The translations under genes and the position numbers were made by a program. From the NCBI GenBank assembly GCA_964537505.1, contig CAZICK010000026.1, positions 1 to 43,843 on the forward strand: a stretch of 43,843 nt of DNA, read 5' to 3'. Shown one piece after another: positions 32,901 through 40,485 of the stretch. A model generated the notes under the pieces. That model made no database searches. It was not told the DNA's origin and saw only the letters and a list, made by a program, of their open reading frames with translations. Position 1 is the stretch's first letter. Every line of letters begins with the position of its first letter. Origin of the DNA: DAINBT01 sp036732785 (GTDB lineage: Bacteria > Planctomycetota > Phycisphaerae > Sedimentisphaerales > SM23-30).

Positions 32901-34766
32901 ATGTGTGGAATAGTTGCGTATCTGGGCGACAAACGAGCCGAACCGATCCTGATAGAAGGCCTAAAGCGTTTGGAATACAGAGGTTACGACTCAGCCGGCA
33001 TTGCCGTTCTCGACGGGTCCGATCTGCAGATAGTCCGTTCAGCAGGACGGATTTCCGGACTGGAAGCCATCTTGGCCGACAAAAAAATAGATGGCACTAT
33101 AGGAATAGCCCACACCAGATGGGCCACCCACGGCAAACCCTCCACCAAAAACGCCCATCCTCACCTGGACCACACCGGCAAGATCGCCATCGTCCATAAC
33201 GGAATAGTCGAAAACTTTGCCACGCTCAAGAAATGGCTCATTAACAAGGGATGCACTTTCGCCAGCGAAACCGATTCCGAAGTCATTGCCAACATGATCA
33301 GCGTCTTTTATCACGATGAAACCCATTGCAGCGGCAGCGAAACCAACCTTGCCGACCGATTGGAAACAGCCGTACGTCTGACCCTGAGGGAGTTGGCCGG
33401 AACGTATGGAATAGCTGTTATTTGCCGGGACGTACCGGATCTCTTGATCGCGGCCCGACGCGGCAGTCCCATTGTTTTGGGTATCGGTGACGGAGAGTTC
33501 GTAGTCGCCTCGGACGTAGCTGCTATTGTCAAACACACCACACAGGCGATTTACCTCGGTGATAGCGAAATGGCGGTCATTAGCCGGGACGGTTATCGTA
33601 CCTCGACCATCGACAATGTGCCCGTAGCCGCCAGGATCGAACAAATTGAGTATTCGCTCGACGAGATCGAGTTGGCAGGTTTTGAGCATTACATGGCCAA
33701 GGAAATCTTCGAACAGCCCGCCACCATCGAAGCCTGCCTCAGCGGCCGGCTCGATACCAGTGAAGACCAGATCAATCTGGGCGGGATTGGCAATCTCAGC
33801 CGGGAACTGGTCCGAGCAAGCCGCATCAACATTGTCGGATGCGGAACCGCATGGCACGCCGCGCTGGTCGGAGAATACATCTTTGAAGAGCTGGCGGGAA
33901 TCCCTACGGAGGTGGATTACGCTTCGGAGTTCCGATATCGCAACCCCATCATCCAGGACGGCACCATCCAGATCGTTATCAGTCAGTCGGGCGAAACGAT
34001 AGACACCTTAGCGGCACTGCGGGAAGCAAAAGATCGCGGCGCGACAACTCTAGGCATAGTCAATTCTGTGGGCAGTACCATCGCACGCCAGACCGACGGT
34101 GGAATCTATCTGCACGTAGGACCCGAAATAGGCGTAGCCTCCACCAAGGCGTTTACCGGGCAGTTAGCGGTTCTGACCATGACGGCCCTGTACGTAGCCC
34201 GGCGGCGACACATGTCCCAACATCGGCTCAGCCAATACATCCAGGCCCTGAGCAAAATACCGGACCAGATTCGAACCATACTCGGACAAAGTGACTATAT
34301 CAACCAGATAGCCCGACAGTATTCGCAGCGGGAAAATTGGCTTTTCCTGGGACGGGGATATCAGTTCCCCATCGCTTTGGAAGGAGCACTCAAACTAAAA
34401 GAAATTTCATACATCCACGCTGAAGGACTACCAGCAGCGGAAATGAAACACGGCCCTATCGCACTGATTACGCCGGAAATGCCGGTAGTCTTTATCGCCC
34501 CACACTGCGGCCAATACGAAAAAATCGTTGGTAACATGGAGGAGGTCAAGGCTCGCGGTGGAAAAATTATCGCCGTAGCCACCGAGGGCGACGACCAGAT
34601 CAACAATTACGCCGATCACGTATTCACCGTACCAGACACCCTCGATGAACTGCAGCCGATGCTGACGGTCATTCCGCTGCAACTGTTGGCATATCATGCA
34701 GCGGTAATCCGCGGTCACGACGTCGATAAACCACGCAACCTGGCCAAAAGCGTAACGGTAGAATAA
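32901..34766 (+). CDS. glmS: Glutamine-fructose-6-phosphate aminotransferase
   Basis: The 621-residue enzyme starts MCGIVAYLG, giving the N-terminal nucleophile Cys after Met removal, with the glutaminase domain (RLEYRGYDSAGI, HTRWATHG) in the first 230 residues. Two SIS domains follow (GCGTAWHAAL, SQSGETIDTLAAL, STKAFTGQLAVL), ending in DKPRNLAKSVTVE. It makes glucosamine-6-phosphate, the entry to UDP-GlcNAc, peptidoglycan and other amino-sugar polymers. GGAG lies about 11 bases before the ATG. No glmS ribozyme was seen in its short leader. The downstream cluster of envelope genes fits this supply role. Confidence 0.97.
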   Translation: MCGIVAYLGDKRAEPILIEGLKRLEYRGYDSAGIAVLDGSDLQIVRSAGRISGLEAILADKKIDGTIGIAHTRWATHGKPSTKNAHPHLDHTGKIAIVHNGIVENFATLKKWLINKGCTFASETDSEVIANMISVFYHDETHCSGSETNLADRLETAVRLTLRELAGTYGIAVICRDVPDLLIAARRGSPIVLGIGDGEFVVASDVAAIVKHTTQAIYLGDSEMAVISRDGYRTSTIDNVPVAARIEQIEYSLDEIELAGFEHYMAKEIFEQPATIEACLSGRLDTSEDQINLGGIGNLSRELVRASRINIVGCGTAWHAALVGEYIFEELAGIPTEVDYASEFRYRNPIIQDGTIQIVISQSGETIDTLAALREAKDRGATTLGIVNSVGSTIARQTDGGIYLHVGPEIGVASTKAFTGQLAVLTMTALYVARRRHMSQHRLSQYIQALSKIPDQIRTILGQSDYINQIARQYSQRENWLFLGRGYQFPIALEGALKLKEISYIHAEGLPAAEMKHGPIALITPEMPVVFIAPHCGQYEKIVGNMEEVKARGGKIIAVATEGDDQINNYADHVFTVPDTLDELQPMLTVIPLQLLAYHAAVIRGHDVDKPRNLAKSVTVE

Positions 34767-34839
34767 AAAATGCGACTTGGCCGGACCTGCCAGGAATTTT
34801 TTGCTTTCAATTTCCAGATCACGACATTAAACTAAGCGC

Positions 34840-35442
34840 ATGTTTTTCCGCAGAAAAAAAACAAATTCCCAGCAATTCTCGGCTGACAAAATGGAACTGC
34901 CTGGCGACATGCAGGACACACTCGAACCGCTGAACGAGATCGAAAAGGCCAGACGGGACATAATGCTGGCCTGCCTGGAAGCCGCCAGGCGCGAGCAAGT
35001 CGATCAGCCTGAAGAATTTCCACACGCCACGGACCAGCCACCGCCGGAACAGACTCAACCGCAGAAAACCGAACCACAACAAATTGAACCGCGGGAAACC
35101 CAATCCCGGCCAACCGAACCACGGGACAATGACGCAAGTGTCGAACCAGAACCCGAACAAAACCCTCCCGATCTAACAGAAGATATCAAAACAACTGAAC
35201 AAATCAATCTGACCGAACAAACCAGTCAGCCCGCTGCCAACGGCCTTGCGGACCTTACAAACCAGATGCCGCCGCCCAATCACCCCCCCACCTATGCTAT
35301 CCCTGCCGACCAGCCAACTTATCGGAACAAATCGCAAAATATAAAAGACAACAAGCTGATCGAGGAGATATTGAACGGGATTGTAACCGAAGACATCGCC
35401 CGCAATCATAAACCACCGGCAGAGCCATTATACCCATACTAA
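34840..35442 (+). CDS. Pro/Gln/Glu-rich protein of unknown function
   Basis: The 200-residue protein has a basic start (MFFRRKKTNSQQ), a helical part (NEIEKARRDIMLACLEAARR), a long disordered Pro, Gln and Glu-rich middle with imperfect TEPQQIEP-type repeats, and a helical end (NKLIEEILNGIVTEDIA) closing in Tyr-Pro-Tyr. It has no recognisable fold, signal peptide or membrane segment. It lies 73 bases after glmS and ahead of the copolymerase-like gene, across an assembly gap. It might be an adaptor or scaffold, but this is only a suggestion from position. Confidence 0.6.
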   Translation: MFFRRKKTNSQQFSADKMELPGDMQDTLEPLNEIEKARRDIMLACLEAARREQVDQPEEFPHATDQPPPEQTQPQKTEPQQIEPRETQSRPTEPRDNDASVEPEPEQNPPDLTEDIKTTEQINLTEQTSQPAANGLADLTNQMPPPNHPPTYAIPADQPTYRNKSQNIKDNKLIEEILNGIVTEDIARNHKPPAEPLYPY

Positions 35443-35450
35443 ATGAAAAG

Positions 35451-35622
35451 GCTCCTCATAAGAATCTGTACATGGATATGCCAAAAAATGAATGGTTTCT
35501 TCATGGGGGCTTTGCGCCCAAACTCCCAGGATTTTGCGCTTTAATGNNNNNNNNNNCTCCTTGCAGGTCAATAGGATACAGCAGTTCTTAGCCTCGTGTT
35601 CTGTACAGATCTTATGAGGAAC
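35451..35622. repeat. Inverted repeat around an assembly gap
   Basis: TCCTCATAAGAATCTGTACA at 35453-35472 is matched in reverse complement by TGTACAGATCTTATGAGGA at 35602-35620, with one base missing. Between them are ten N bases (35547-35556) and about 120 bases of non-coding sequence. The arrangement is like a short element with terminal inverted repeats, or a palindrome that broke the assembly. The rest of the 450 bases upstream of the next gene shows nothing else but the promoter below. Confidence 0.55.
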
Positions 35623-35830
35623 CAATGAAAATACCAGGTACAACAACACCAACTGGGCATATCAACCACGTTTCCTCAATCAAAATTCAAACTGACCGAC
35701 TTGTCCTTTCTTATCATTTTACCAAAAGGCAACTCCTTATTTTGTATGCACTTACGAAAATCCACATTAGTAATCATTTTGTCCCGCTTTGGTAAGACCT
35801 TCAATTGTAATATCCTGCAAAAATAAACAC

Positions 35831-35859
35831 TTCATTATAAGCACAAAAAGTTGTATAAT
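35831..35859 (+). promoter_or_regulatory. Promoter candidate with consensus -10
   Basis: TATAAT at 35854-35859 is preceded, with a 17-base spacer, by TTCATT at 35831-35836. A start near 35866 would place the ATG at 35891 about 25 bases downstream. This argues against the earlier in-frame ATG codons at 35789 and 35858. Confidence 0.55.
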
Positions 35860-35890
35860 GAGGTTCTCCAGGTTTCTGGTAAAAGGTAGG

Positions 35891-37810
35891 ATGAAAAGTG
35901 CAATGCAGATTCAGCAATATAAATGGTTGACTTGTTCAATCTTGGTTTTGTTAGGGGCGGTTGTTCTTGGGATGGCGGCTCGTTTGACGATTGTGCCACG
36001 GATACCGCCAGACAATATCCTCTGCCAGAAATTCTATTTCGAACTTGACAGCAAATCGATCGAAAACGGTTGGCAGTGGGACTGGTTTGCCGGCCGGCAG
36101 AAACTGGACATCCTGAAACTGGCCCATGAAATAGAACCGTTATTAAGCGATCACCTCACCATAACGACGGACAGACAATCCCAACAAATCACTTTATTCT
36201 TACGCTGCCCACAGACCAGCAGGAACCTGATCGACAGTTTCCCCAAACTCATCTCGGACTATGCCAAACAGCAAAAGACGGGCGAAACGACCGGCCAAGC
36301 CGCTATTGAGGCGGCGTTGCGGAAACAGTTGAAAGAAAAAAACGAACAATACGATAAGCAATTACAGAACCTGGTTCTGCTCCAAAGCGAAAATGTATGT
36401 ATGAGCGCCACCAATATCGCATTGGAAAATCTGGAAGGTCAAAACAGACCGTCGGTTGACCTGAGGGAATTTGATGATTTTGTAAAGCCCAGCATCGCTA
36501 AGGTTCTGACCGAAGATGCCGAACTTAAGCAATTACGTCCCCGGCTTGGCGAACTGCAAAAAAAAATCGCACAACTGGATATCAAAGCCGGTCGATCCGA
36601 CTCAGACGATCAACTGCAACAACTGAAACAGCAGCGACAACAGCTCACTTGGCAACAGGACGAGCAGCAGCAAAAATTCAACCAGCGACTTCATCTGCTG
36701 AACGAAAAAATCAAAAACGAAGCTTGGCCGAAATATTACAATAAACGCCGGACAGATATCCTCAAAAAACTGGATGCCAATTCCGACAAAGAACTGGCCA
36801 TGAAAGATCAACTCGAACGCATGAAGGATTGCATCGATTTGATTCGCTCATTTCTGCCGCAAGAATCCGCATTTGGTACAGATATAAACATCGGCCAACA
36901 GATGCGTCAGCAAGTGGTTTTTTGCCCGATATTGCGCCACCCGCTTGACACTTATACGCTCCGCTCCAGTCATAGTCTGCCCCAATACACAATAATGGCG
37001 ATCGCGGTTCTGCTAGGTGGCGGCTTGGGGCTGAGCATTGGCACAACTAACCGCACAGCACGAAAAACCACAAAAAAACCGCAGATACAACTCGACACCG
37101 AGCAGGCAACACCTGACGATGATCGACCCGTACGTGACGAAACACCCATCGGCCTGCCGGACACCACCGCTCCAGAACCGGACAACGAATCCCCCGACGA
37201 GAGCAATCAGCAAATCCGATGGACTAAACAGTACGACCAGCTCGCCGAAGACGCCGAGCAGCTCCACCGTCAGATCGACTCACCAGTCATTCTTCTTGGC
37301 GCCTTTGACCACAACGACGGTTACACACGTACCGCTGTCAACCTGGCCATCGCACTGACTCGCTCATCGTTATCAAAAGTACTGCTGGTCGAAGCCGATC
37401 ACAGCAGCGGTGAACTGGCCGACGTATTCGAACTGCCCCGCGGCCCAGGTTTCTTCGAGTGGCGCCGCGGAGAAATATGGTCCTCAAAAATAATCACCGA
37501 AACATCTCTGCCTGGTTTGAGTTTTATGCCGGCCGGACTTCCTTCCGCCGAACAGTTAGACACCAAAATCGACTTGACTAAAGAACGGCACCGCTGGGCA
37601 AATCTTCGCAGAAATTACAATGTGATTTTACTGTATAATCGAACCGCTTTGGTATCCAAACCCGAAACTCCCGAGCAAATTGCCGCAGACCAACTGCTGG
37701 ATATGGCCGATGGCATTTTCGCTTGCCTGCGCAGCGAACGCAATTCCAGGCAAATTGACGCACTCCTCACCGGCCGCAACTCACAACTACTCGGAATAAT
37801 CCCCCTATAA
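35891..37810 (+). CDS. Wzz/BY-kinase-like membrane protein with degenerate P-loop
   Basis: The 639-residue protein has a membrane helix near residues 12-31, a long periplasmic coiled-coil rich in Gln and Lys, and a second helix near residue 370 (YTIMAIAVLLGGGLGLSIG). After an acidic Pro-rich linker comes a ParA/CpsD-like cytosolic domain from about residue 464. This is the layout of polysaccharide copolymerases fused to BY-kinases. The usual Walker A (SxxxGEGKS/T) is replaced by GAFDHNDGYTRTAVNL, which lacks the Lys, while Walker A' VLLVEAD remains. The kinase activity is therefore probably lost. No Tyr-rich tail follows. The start at 35891 has AAAGG and a promoter just upstream. The gene is followed by bactofilin genes. 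Confidence 0.7.
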   Translation: MKSAMQIQQYKWLTCSILVLLGAVVLGMAARLTIVPRIPPDNILCQKFYFELDSKSIENGWQWDWFAGRQKLDILKLAHEIEPLLSDHLTITTDRQSQQITLFLRCPQTSRNLIDSFPKLISDYAKQQKTGETTGQAAIEAALRKQLKEKNEQYDKQLQNLVLLQSENVCMSATNIALENLEGQNRPSVDLREFDDFVKPSIAKVLTEDAELKQLRPRLGELQKKIAQLDIKAGRSDSDDQLQQLKQQRQQLTWQQDEQQQKFNQRLHLLNEKIKNEAWPKYYNKRRTDILKKLDANSDKELAMKDQLERMKDCIDLIRSFLPQESAFGTDINIGQQMRQQVVFCPILRHPLDTYTLRSSHSLPQYTIMAIAVLLGGGLGLSIGTTNRTARKTTKKPQIQLDTEQATPDDDRPVRDETPIGLPDTTAPEPDNESPDESNQQIRWTKQYDQLAEDAEQLHRQIDSPVILLGAFDHNDGYTRTAVNLAIALTRSSLSKVLLVEADHSSGELADVFELPRGPGFFEWRRGEIWSSKIITETSLPGLSFMPAGLPSAEQLDTKIDLTKERHRWANLRRNYNVILLYNRTALVSKPETPEQIAADQLLDMADGIFACLRSERNSRQIDALLTGRNSQLLGIIPL

Positions 37811-37881
37811 CCTTGGTACTCCGCAAATAACCGGTAGCAAGTTTGAGTTTGTAAGTCCTTTGAATATACCAAGATTAATGC

Positions 37882-37910
37882 TTGACATACCAGGGCAAAT
37901 CGTATATCCT
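37882..37910 (+). promoter_or_regulatory. Strong sigma-70 promoter upstream of bactofilin
   Basis: TTGACA at 37882-37887 and TATCCT at 37905-37910 are separated by exactly 17 bases. The start would be near 37917, giving a leader of about 165 bases before the bactofilin ATG at 38085. Confidence 0.7.
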
Positions 37911-37911
37911 A

Positions 37912-37943
37912 GTCTTTAAAGACCGCGGATCGGTTCGGTCTTT
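37912..37943 (+). promoter_or_regulatory. Palindrome and hairpin at the bactofilin start site
   Basis: GTCTTTAAAGAC (37912-37923) is a perfect 12-base palindrome at the expected start of transcription. The right half recurs as GGTCTTT at 37937-37943, so AAAGACCG and CGGTCTTT also form an 8-bp hairpin. It could be an operator or a leader hairpin. Confidence 0.45.
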
Positions 37944-38084
37944 AGTGTTTTGGAAAGGTTCAAAAAACCGTAAGTTCCTGCTACAAAACCGATTACCGAC
38001 TTAAATACCTGTCAGGCCAAGGAGGGCTCCCGTTGATAGTTGATAAACGTACAAACATTAGTATCTGTATTTCGGGAGAAAAAA

Positions 38085-38555
38085 ATGGACGAATCTGATT
38101 TTCCTACAGTCATCGGACCCGACGCCAAGTTCAAAGGTGAACTCAGTTTTGAAAAAAGCGTCAAAATCCTGGGTGGTTTCGAGGGACGCATAGCCACCGG
38201 CGGCAATCTGGTCATCGCCCCGGAAGGCGTTATCCAGGCCGATATCGAGGCCGGTACCATTACCGTAGAAGGTGAAATCAGCGGTAATGTGTCGGCCAAG
38301 GATATCATCGAACTGAAAAATACCGCTCGATTGCAGGGTGACCTTCGCTGTGAACGCTTGGTCGTTGTTGACGGCGCACGTTTCGTGGGACATTGTAACG
38401 TTGGTAACGGAACCGTTGGCAAGACCGAACCCACAAAAAAATCGGCACAACTGGCCGCCCCTGCGCCTCGTCAGATGGCCGTACCTGAGGGCATTGAGCC
38501 GACCAGGCATACTACTGCCAACAAGAATATAGACGTCAAACTGACAGAAAAGTAA
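38085..38555 (+). CDS. Bactofilin (polymer-forming cytoskeletal protein)
   Basis: The 156-residue protein has a central bactofilin right-handed beta-helix: IGPDAKFKGELSFEKSVKIL, EGVIQADIEAGTITVEGEI, and SGNVSAKDIIEL, with flexible tails. Bactofilins polymerise into filaments without nucleotides and organise cell shape, stalks, or cell-wall enzymes at the inner membrane. The start at 38085 is set by GGGAG about eight bases upstream; a start at 38040 lacks a site. It follows the copolymerase-like gene and has its own strong promoter. A second, different bactofilin follows 125 bases later. Confidence 0.93.
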   Translation: MDESDFPTVIGPDAKFKGELSFEKSVKILGGFEGRIATGGNLVIAPEGVIQADIEAGTITVEGEISGNVSAKDIIELKNTARLQGDLRCERLVVVDGARFVGHCNVGNGTVGKTEPTKKSAQLAAPAPRQMAVPEGIEPTRHTTANKNIDVKLTEK

Positions 38556-38588
38556 TACACTCGGCCATCGGCCACTCTACATCTGAAA

Positions 38589-38675
38589 TTGGCGTCAAAA
38601 GCCGATATTCACGCGTAAAAACGCCTTTTAGTGTTGGAATCGACTTTTCACAATTATTTTGACCCTGGCGACGTA
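38589..38675. repeat. MITE-like element, copy B
   Basis: It begins TTGGCGTCAAAAGCCGATAT and matches copy A (20712-20795) closely over its first 36 bases, more loosely afterwards, with CTGGCG kept at the right end. The terminal inverted repeat is imperfect here. It ends five bases before the start codon of the zinc-ribbon bactofilin gene and so forms that gene's immediate leader. Confidence 0.55.
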
Positions 38676-38680
38676 TTTGC

Positions 38681-39046
38681 ATGCAACAGAAAAAAGTCTA
38701 TTGTCATCATTGTGGTAAGGAATTGCTTGTCAGTGCCAAGGCCATTAGCATCGGCTGTCCGCACTGTAACCAGCGTATCAGCGTCGAGGACCTTACCGTT
38801 TCTTCATGTCATATCAGAGCTTGTCTCGAAACCTGTGGCTCAATTCGGGTAGCACCCACCGGCATACTGCAAGGACGGGTGCGAAGCCGAAACCTCCAGG
38901 TCGAAGGACAACTTCGCGGAAATGTCACCGCCGACGACAAGGTCTCGCTCGCTTCCGGCGCCAGCATTTCCGGCGATATCACCGCCCGCAGCCTGGAGGT
39001 AAACTCCGGAGGCATCATCAATGGATTCTGCCGTATCGAACCTTAG
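38681..39046 (+). CDS. Bactofilin with N-terminal zinc ribbon
   Basis: The 121-residue protein has two CxxC pairs (YCHHCGK, Cys8/Cys11, and GCPHCNQ, Cys26/Cys29), forming a rubredoxin-like zinc ribbon, and then a short bactofilin helix (RVAPTGILQGRVRSRNLQVE, GNVTADDKVSLASG, SGDITARSLEVNSGG). The zinc ribbon suggests a contact with a partner or a metal signal; its role is unknown. There is no good ribosome site and the frame is closed at 38660-38662 upstream, so the ATG at 38681 is the only ATG start; its leader is the MITE-like copy B. It most likely co-polymerises with or modulates the upstream bactofilin. Confidence 0.8.
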   Translation: MQQKKVYCHHCGKELLVSAKAISIGCPHCNQRISVEDLTVSSCHIRACLETCGSIRVAPTGILQGRVRSRNLQVEGQLRGNVTADDKVSLASGASISGDITARSLEVNSGGIINGFCRIEP

Positions 39047-39419
39047 CGAAACGCCCAAAATAAACAAAAAACCAACGCCGTCGGAAATATGAATACAGCG
39101 ACACACACGAAAAATAGCATGGAAAAACCCGTTTGGACGGCAAACATATCTCTTCTCAGGTCCAATAACCCACCTTTTTTGTGCCAAATATGCTTATAAC
39201 GATTGGCCATAAAACAAAAAATCTGTTGCGTAAACACCCGAAATATCCGATAATTATTGTACAAACAAAAATCTGTCATTCCCGCGAAAGCGGAAATCCA
39301 GTATTTTTGCGTAAAAGCATACTTTCAAGTGAGCGTAAAAACACATTTTTCAAAAAAACTGTTGTCCGCAACAAGTGCTAATTAGCGGGGAGTTTGCTGG
39401 TTGTTAAGGAGATAACCGA
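39047..39419. other. Intergenic region between bactofilin and lipoprotein genes
   Basis: No gene is credible. It contains the palindromic short repeat at 39275-39300 and several GCGTAAAA-type words. No promoter or terminator stands out. Confidence 0.4.
39275..39300. repeat. Widespread short palindromic repeat (dRS3-like)
   Basis: TCATTCCCGCGAAAGCGGAAATCCA has the ATTCCC-GCGAAAGC-GGAAT pattern of a short dispersed repeat known from many bacteria, such as Neisseria dRS3. One base of the right arm differs from the commonest form. It may be an integration target or a relic of one. Confidence 0.5.
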
Positions 39420-40457
39420 TTGAGAAAACCTCGGCTGATATATTGTGTTTTGGCAATTCTACTGTGGACAGGACTGGCAGGATGCGCTCGGCCGGGTCGG
39501 CTGCTCTGGCAACTCAAACCCGGCGACACTTATTCAGTTAAGGTGAATTTGAACAGTAACCTGAGCATGATGTTTCCCAACGTGGACAATAGAAAAAACG
39601 AAATGCAACTCACCTGCCGGGTAAAAGCGCTCGATCAGAAAAAACACCCCATAGTGGAAGCGACAATTACGTCTCTAAAGGCATCGATGCAAAGCCTTGG
39701 CGTAAGTGCTTCTTTTGACAGTGAAGACAAAACAACTTACCAGCCGTCCAAAGACGATAAAAACAAACAGCGCACACAAGAATATATCGACGCCTTCATC
39801 GACCTGAAAGGCAAGAAATATAACGTCCTGATGGGCGACGAAACACAACCGGCCAAACTGCTCGATGTAGATGACCCCATCAGGAAAATCATGACCGATG
39901 AAAACATCCAAATGGATATTCTTAGATCAAACGAACAAGCTCACATGTTGCTCACTGAAAACCATCTGATGGAATACGTCACCGGCGGATTGATCGGCGG
40001 CGACACAGCCGTCAAAATCGAACACATGGAAAGTTGGTCAACCTGCACAATAACCGCCGTGCCCGAGGCCAGAACAAGCATTCGAAAAAACTATACCATC
40101 GAAAGTGCAGGAGAAACCCTGAGCCCGCAAGAAACCCCAAAAGAAAAAGAAACACCGGAGCTTATACCAGAAATACCCCAGGGCCGCAATGCGGTGGTAT
40201 CTTATCAGATAACAAAAATCGACCAGGAGCAAACCGCTACGGAAAAATCGAAAGGGAAAACAAAATATCTGGTAACCGACGTCGAGGGGCAAGGCAAATT
40301 GATCTTCTCACTGGACAAAAAACATTTGCTGAAACTGGCAGAGCGAATGGATGTATCCATTACCAGCAGACAACAGGCTGGCTCCAAAGCCAAAGCCCGC
40401 AAAAAAGTCACAATGTGTTATAACGTAAATAAAACTATCGAATACATGCATGATTAA
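39420..40457 (+). CDS. Lipoprotein, tandem copy 1 (DUF6263-like)
   Basis: The 345-residue protein starts at TTG 39420, with AAGGAGA eight bases upstream, a strong site that decides this non-ATG start. A lipoprotein signal (YCVLAILLWTGLAGC, Cys22) leads to a beta-rich domain opening LLWQLKPGDTYSVKV, followed by EATITSLKASM and KYNVLMGDETQPA. The opening resembles DUF6263 proteins, which are outer-facing proteins of unknown function, but the match is tentative. The next gene encodes a protein with the same layout (signal, LRCRYTVGSVERARF opening, ATITSLK-like strands), so the two are probably paralogs. They are separated by 28 bases and likely co-transcribed. Confidence 0.65.
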   Translation: MRKPRLIYCVLAILLWTGLAGCARPGRLLWQLKPGDTYSVKVNLNSNLSMMFPNVDNRKNEMQLTCRVKALDQKKHPIVEATITSLKASMQSLGVSASFDSEDKTTYQPSKDDKNKQRTQEYIDAFIDLKGKKYNVLMGDETQPAKLLDVDDPIRKIMTDENIQMDILRSNEQAHMLLTENHLMEYVTGGLIGGDTAVKIEHMESWSTCTITAVPEARTSIRKNYTIESAGETLSPQETPKEKETPELIPEIPQGRNAVVSYQITKIDQEQTATEKSKGKTKYLVTDVEGQGKLIFSLDKKHLLKLAERMDVSITSRQQAGSKAKARKKVTMCYNVNKTIEYMHD

Positions 40458-40485
40458 TGGTACTTTTTTTTGGAGATTTTACACA

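Noticed and set aside
33039..33857. Open frame of 272 codons antisense to glmS
   Set aside because: The sense strand has every GlmS motif; the antisense product shows no conserved motif or ribosome site.
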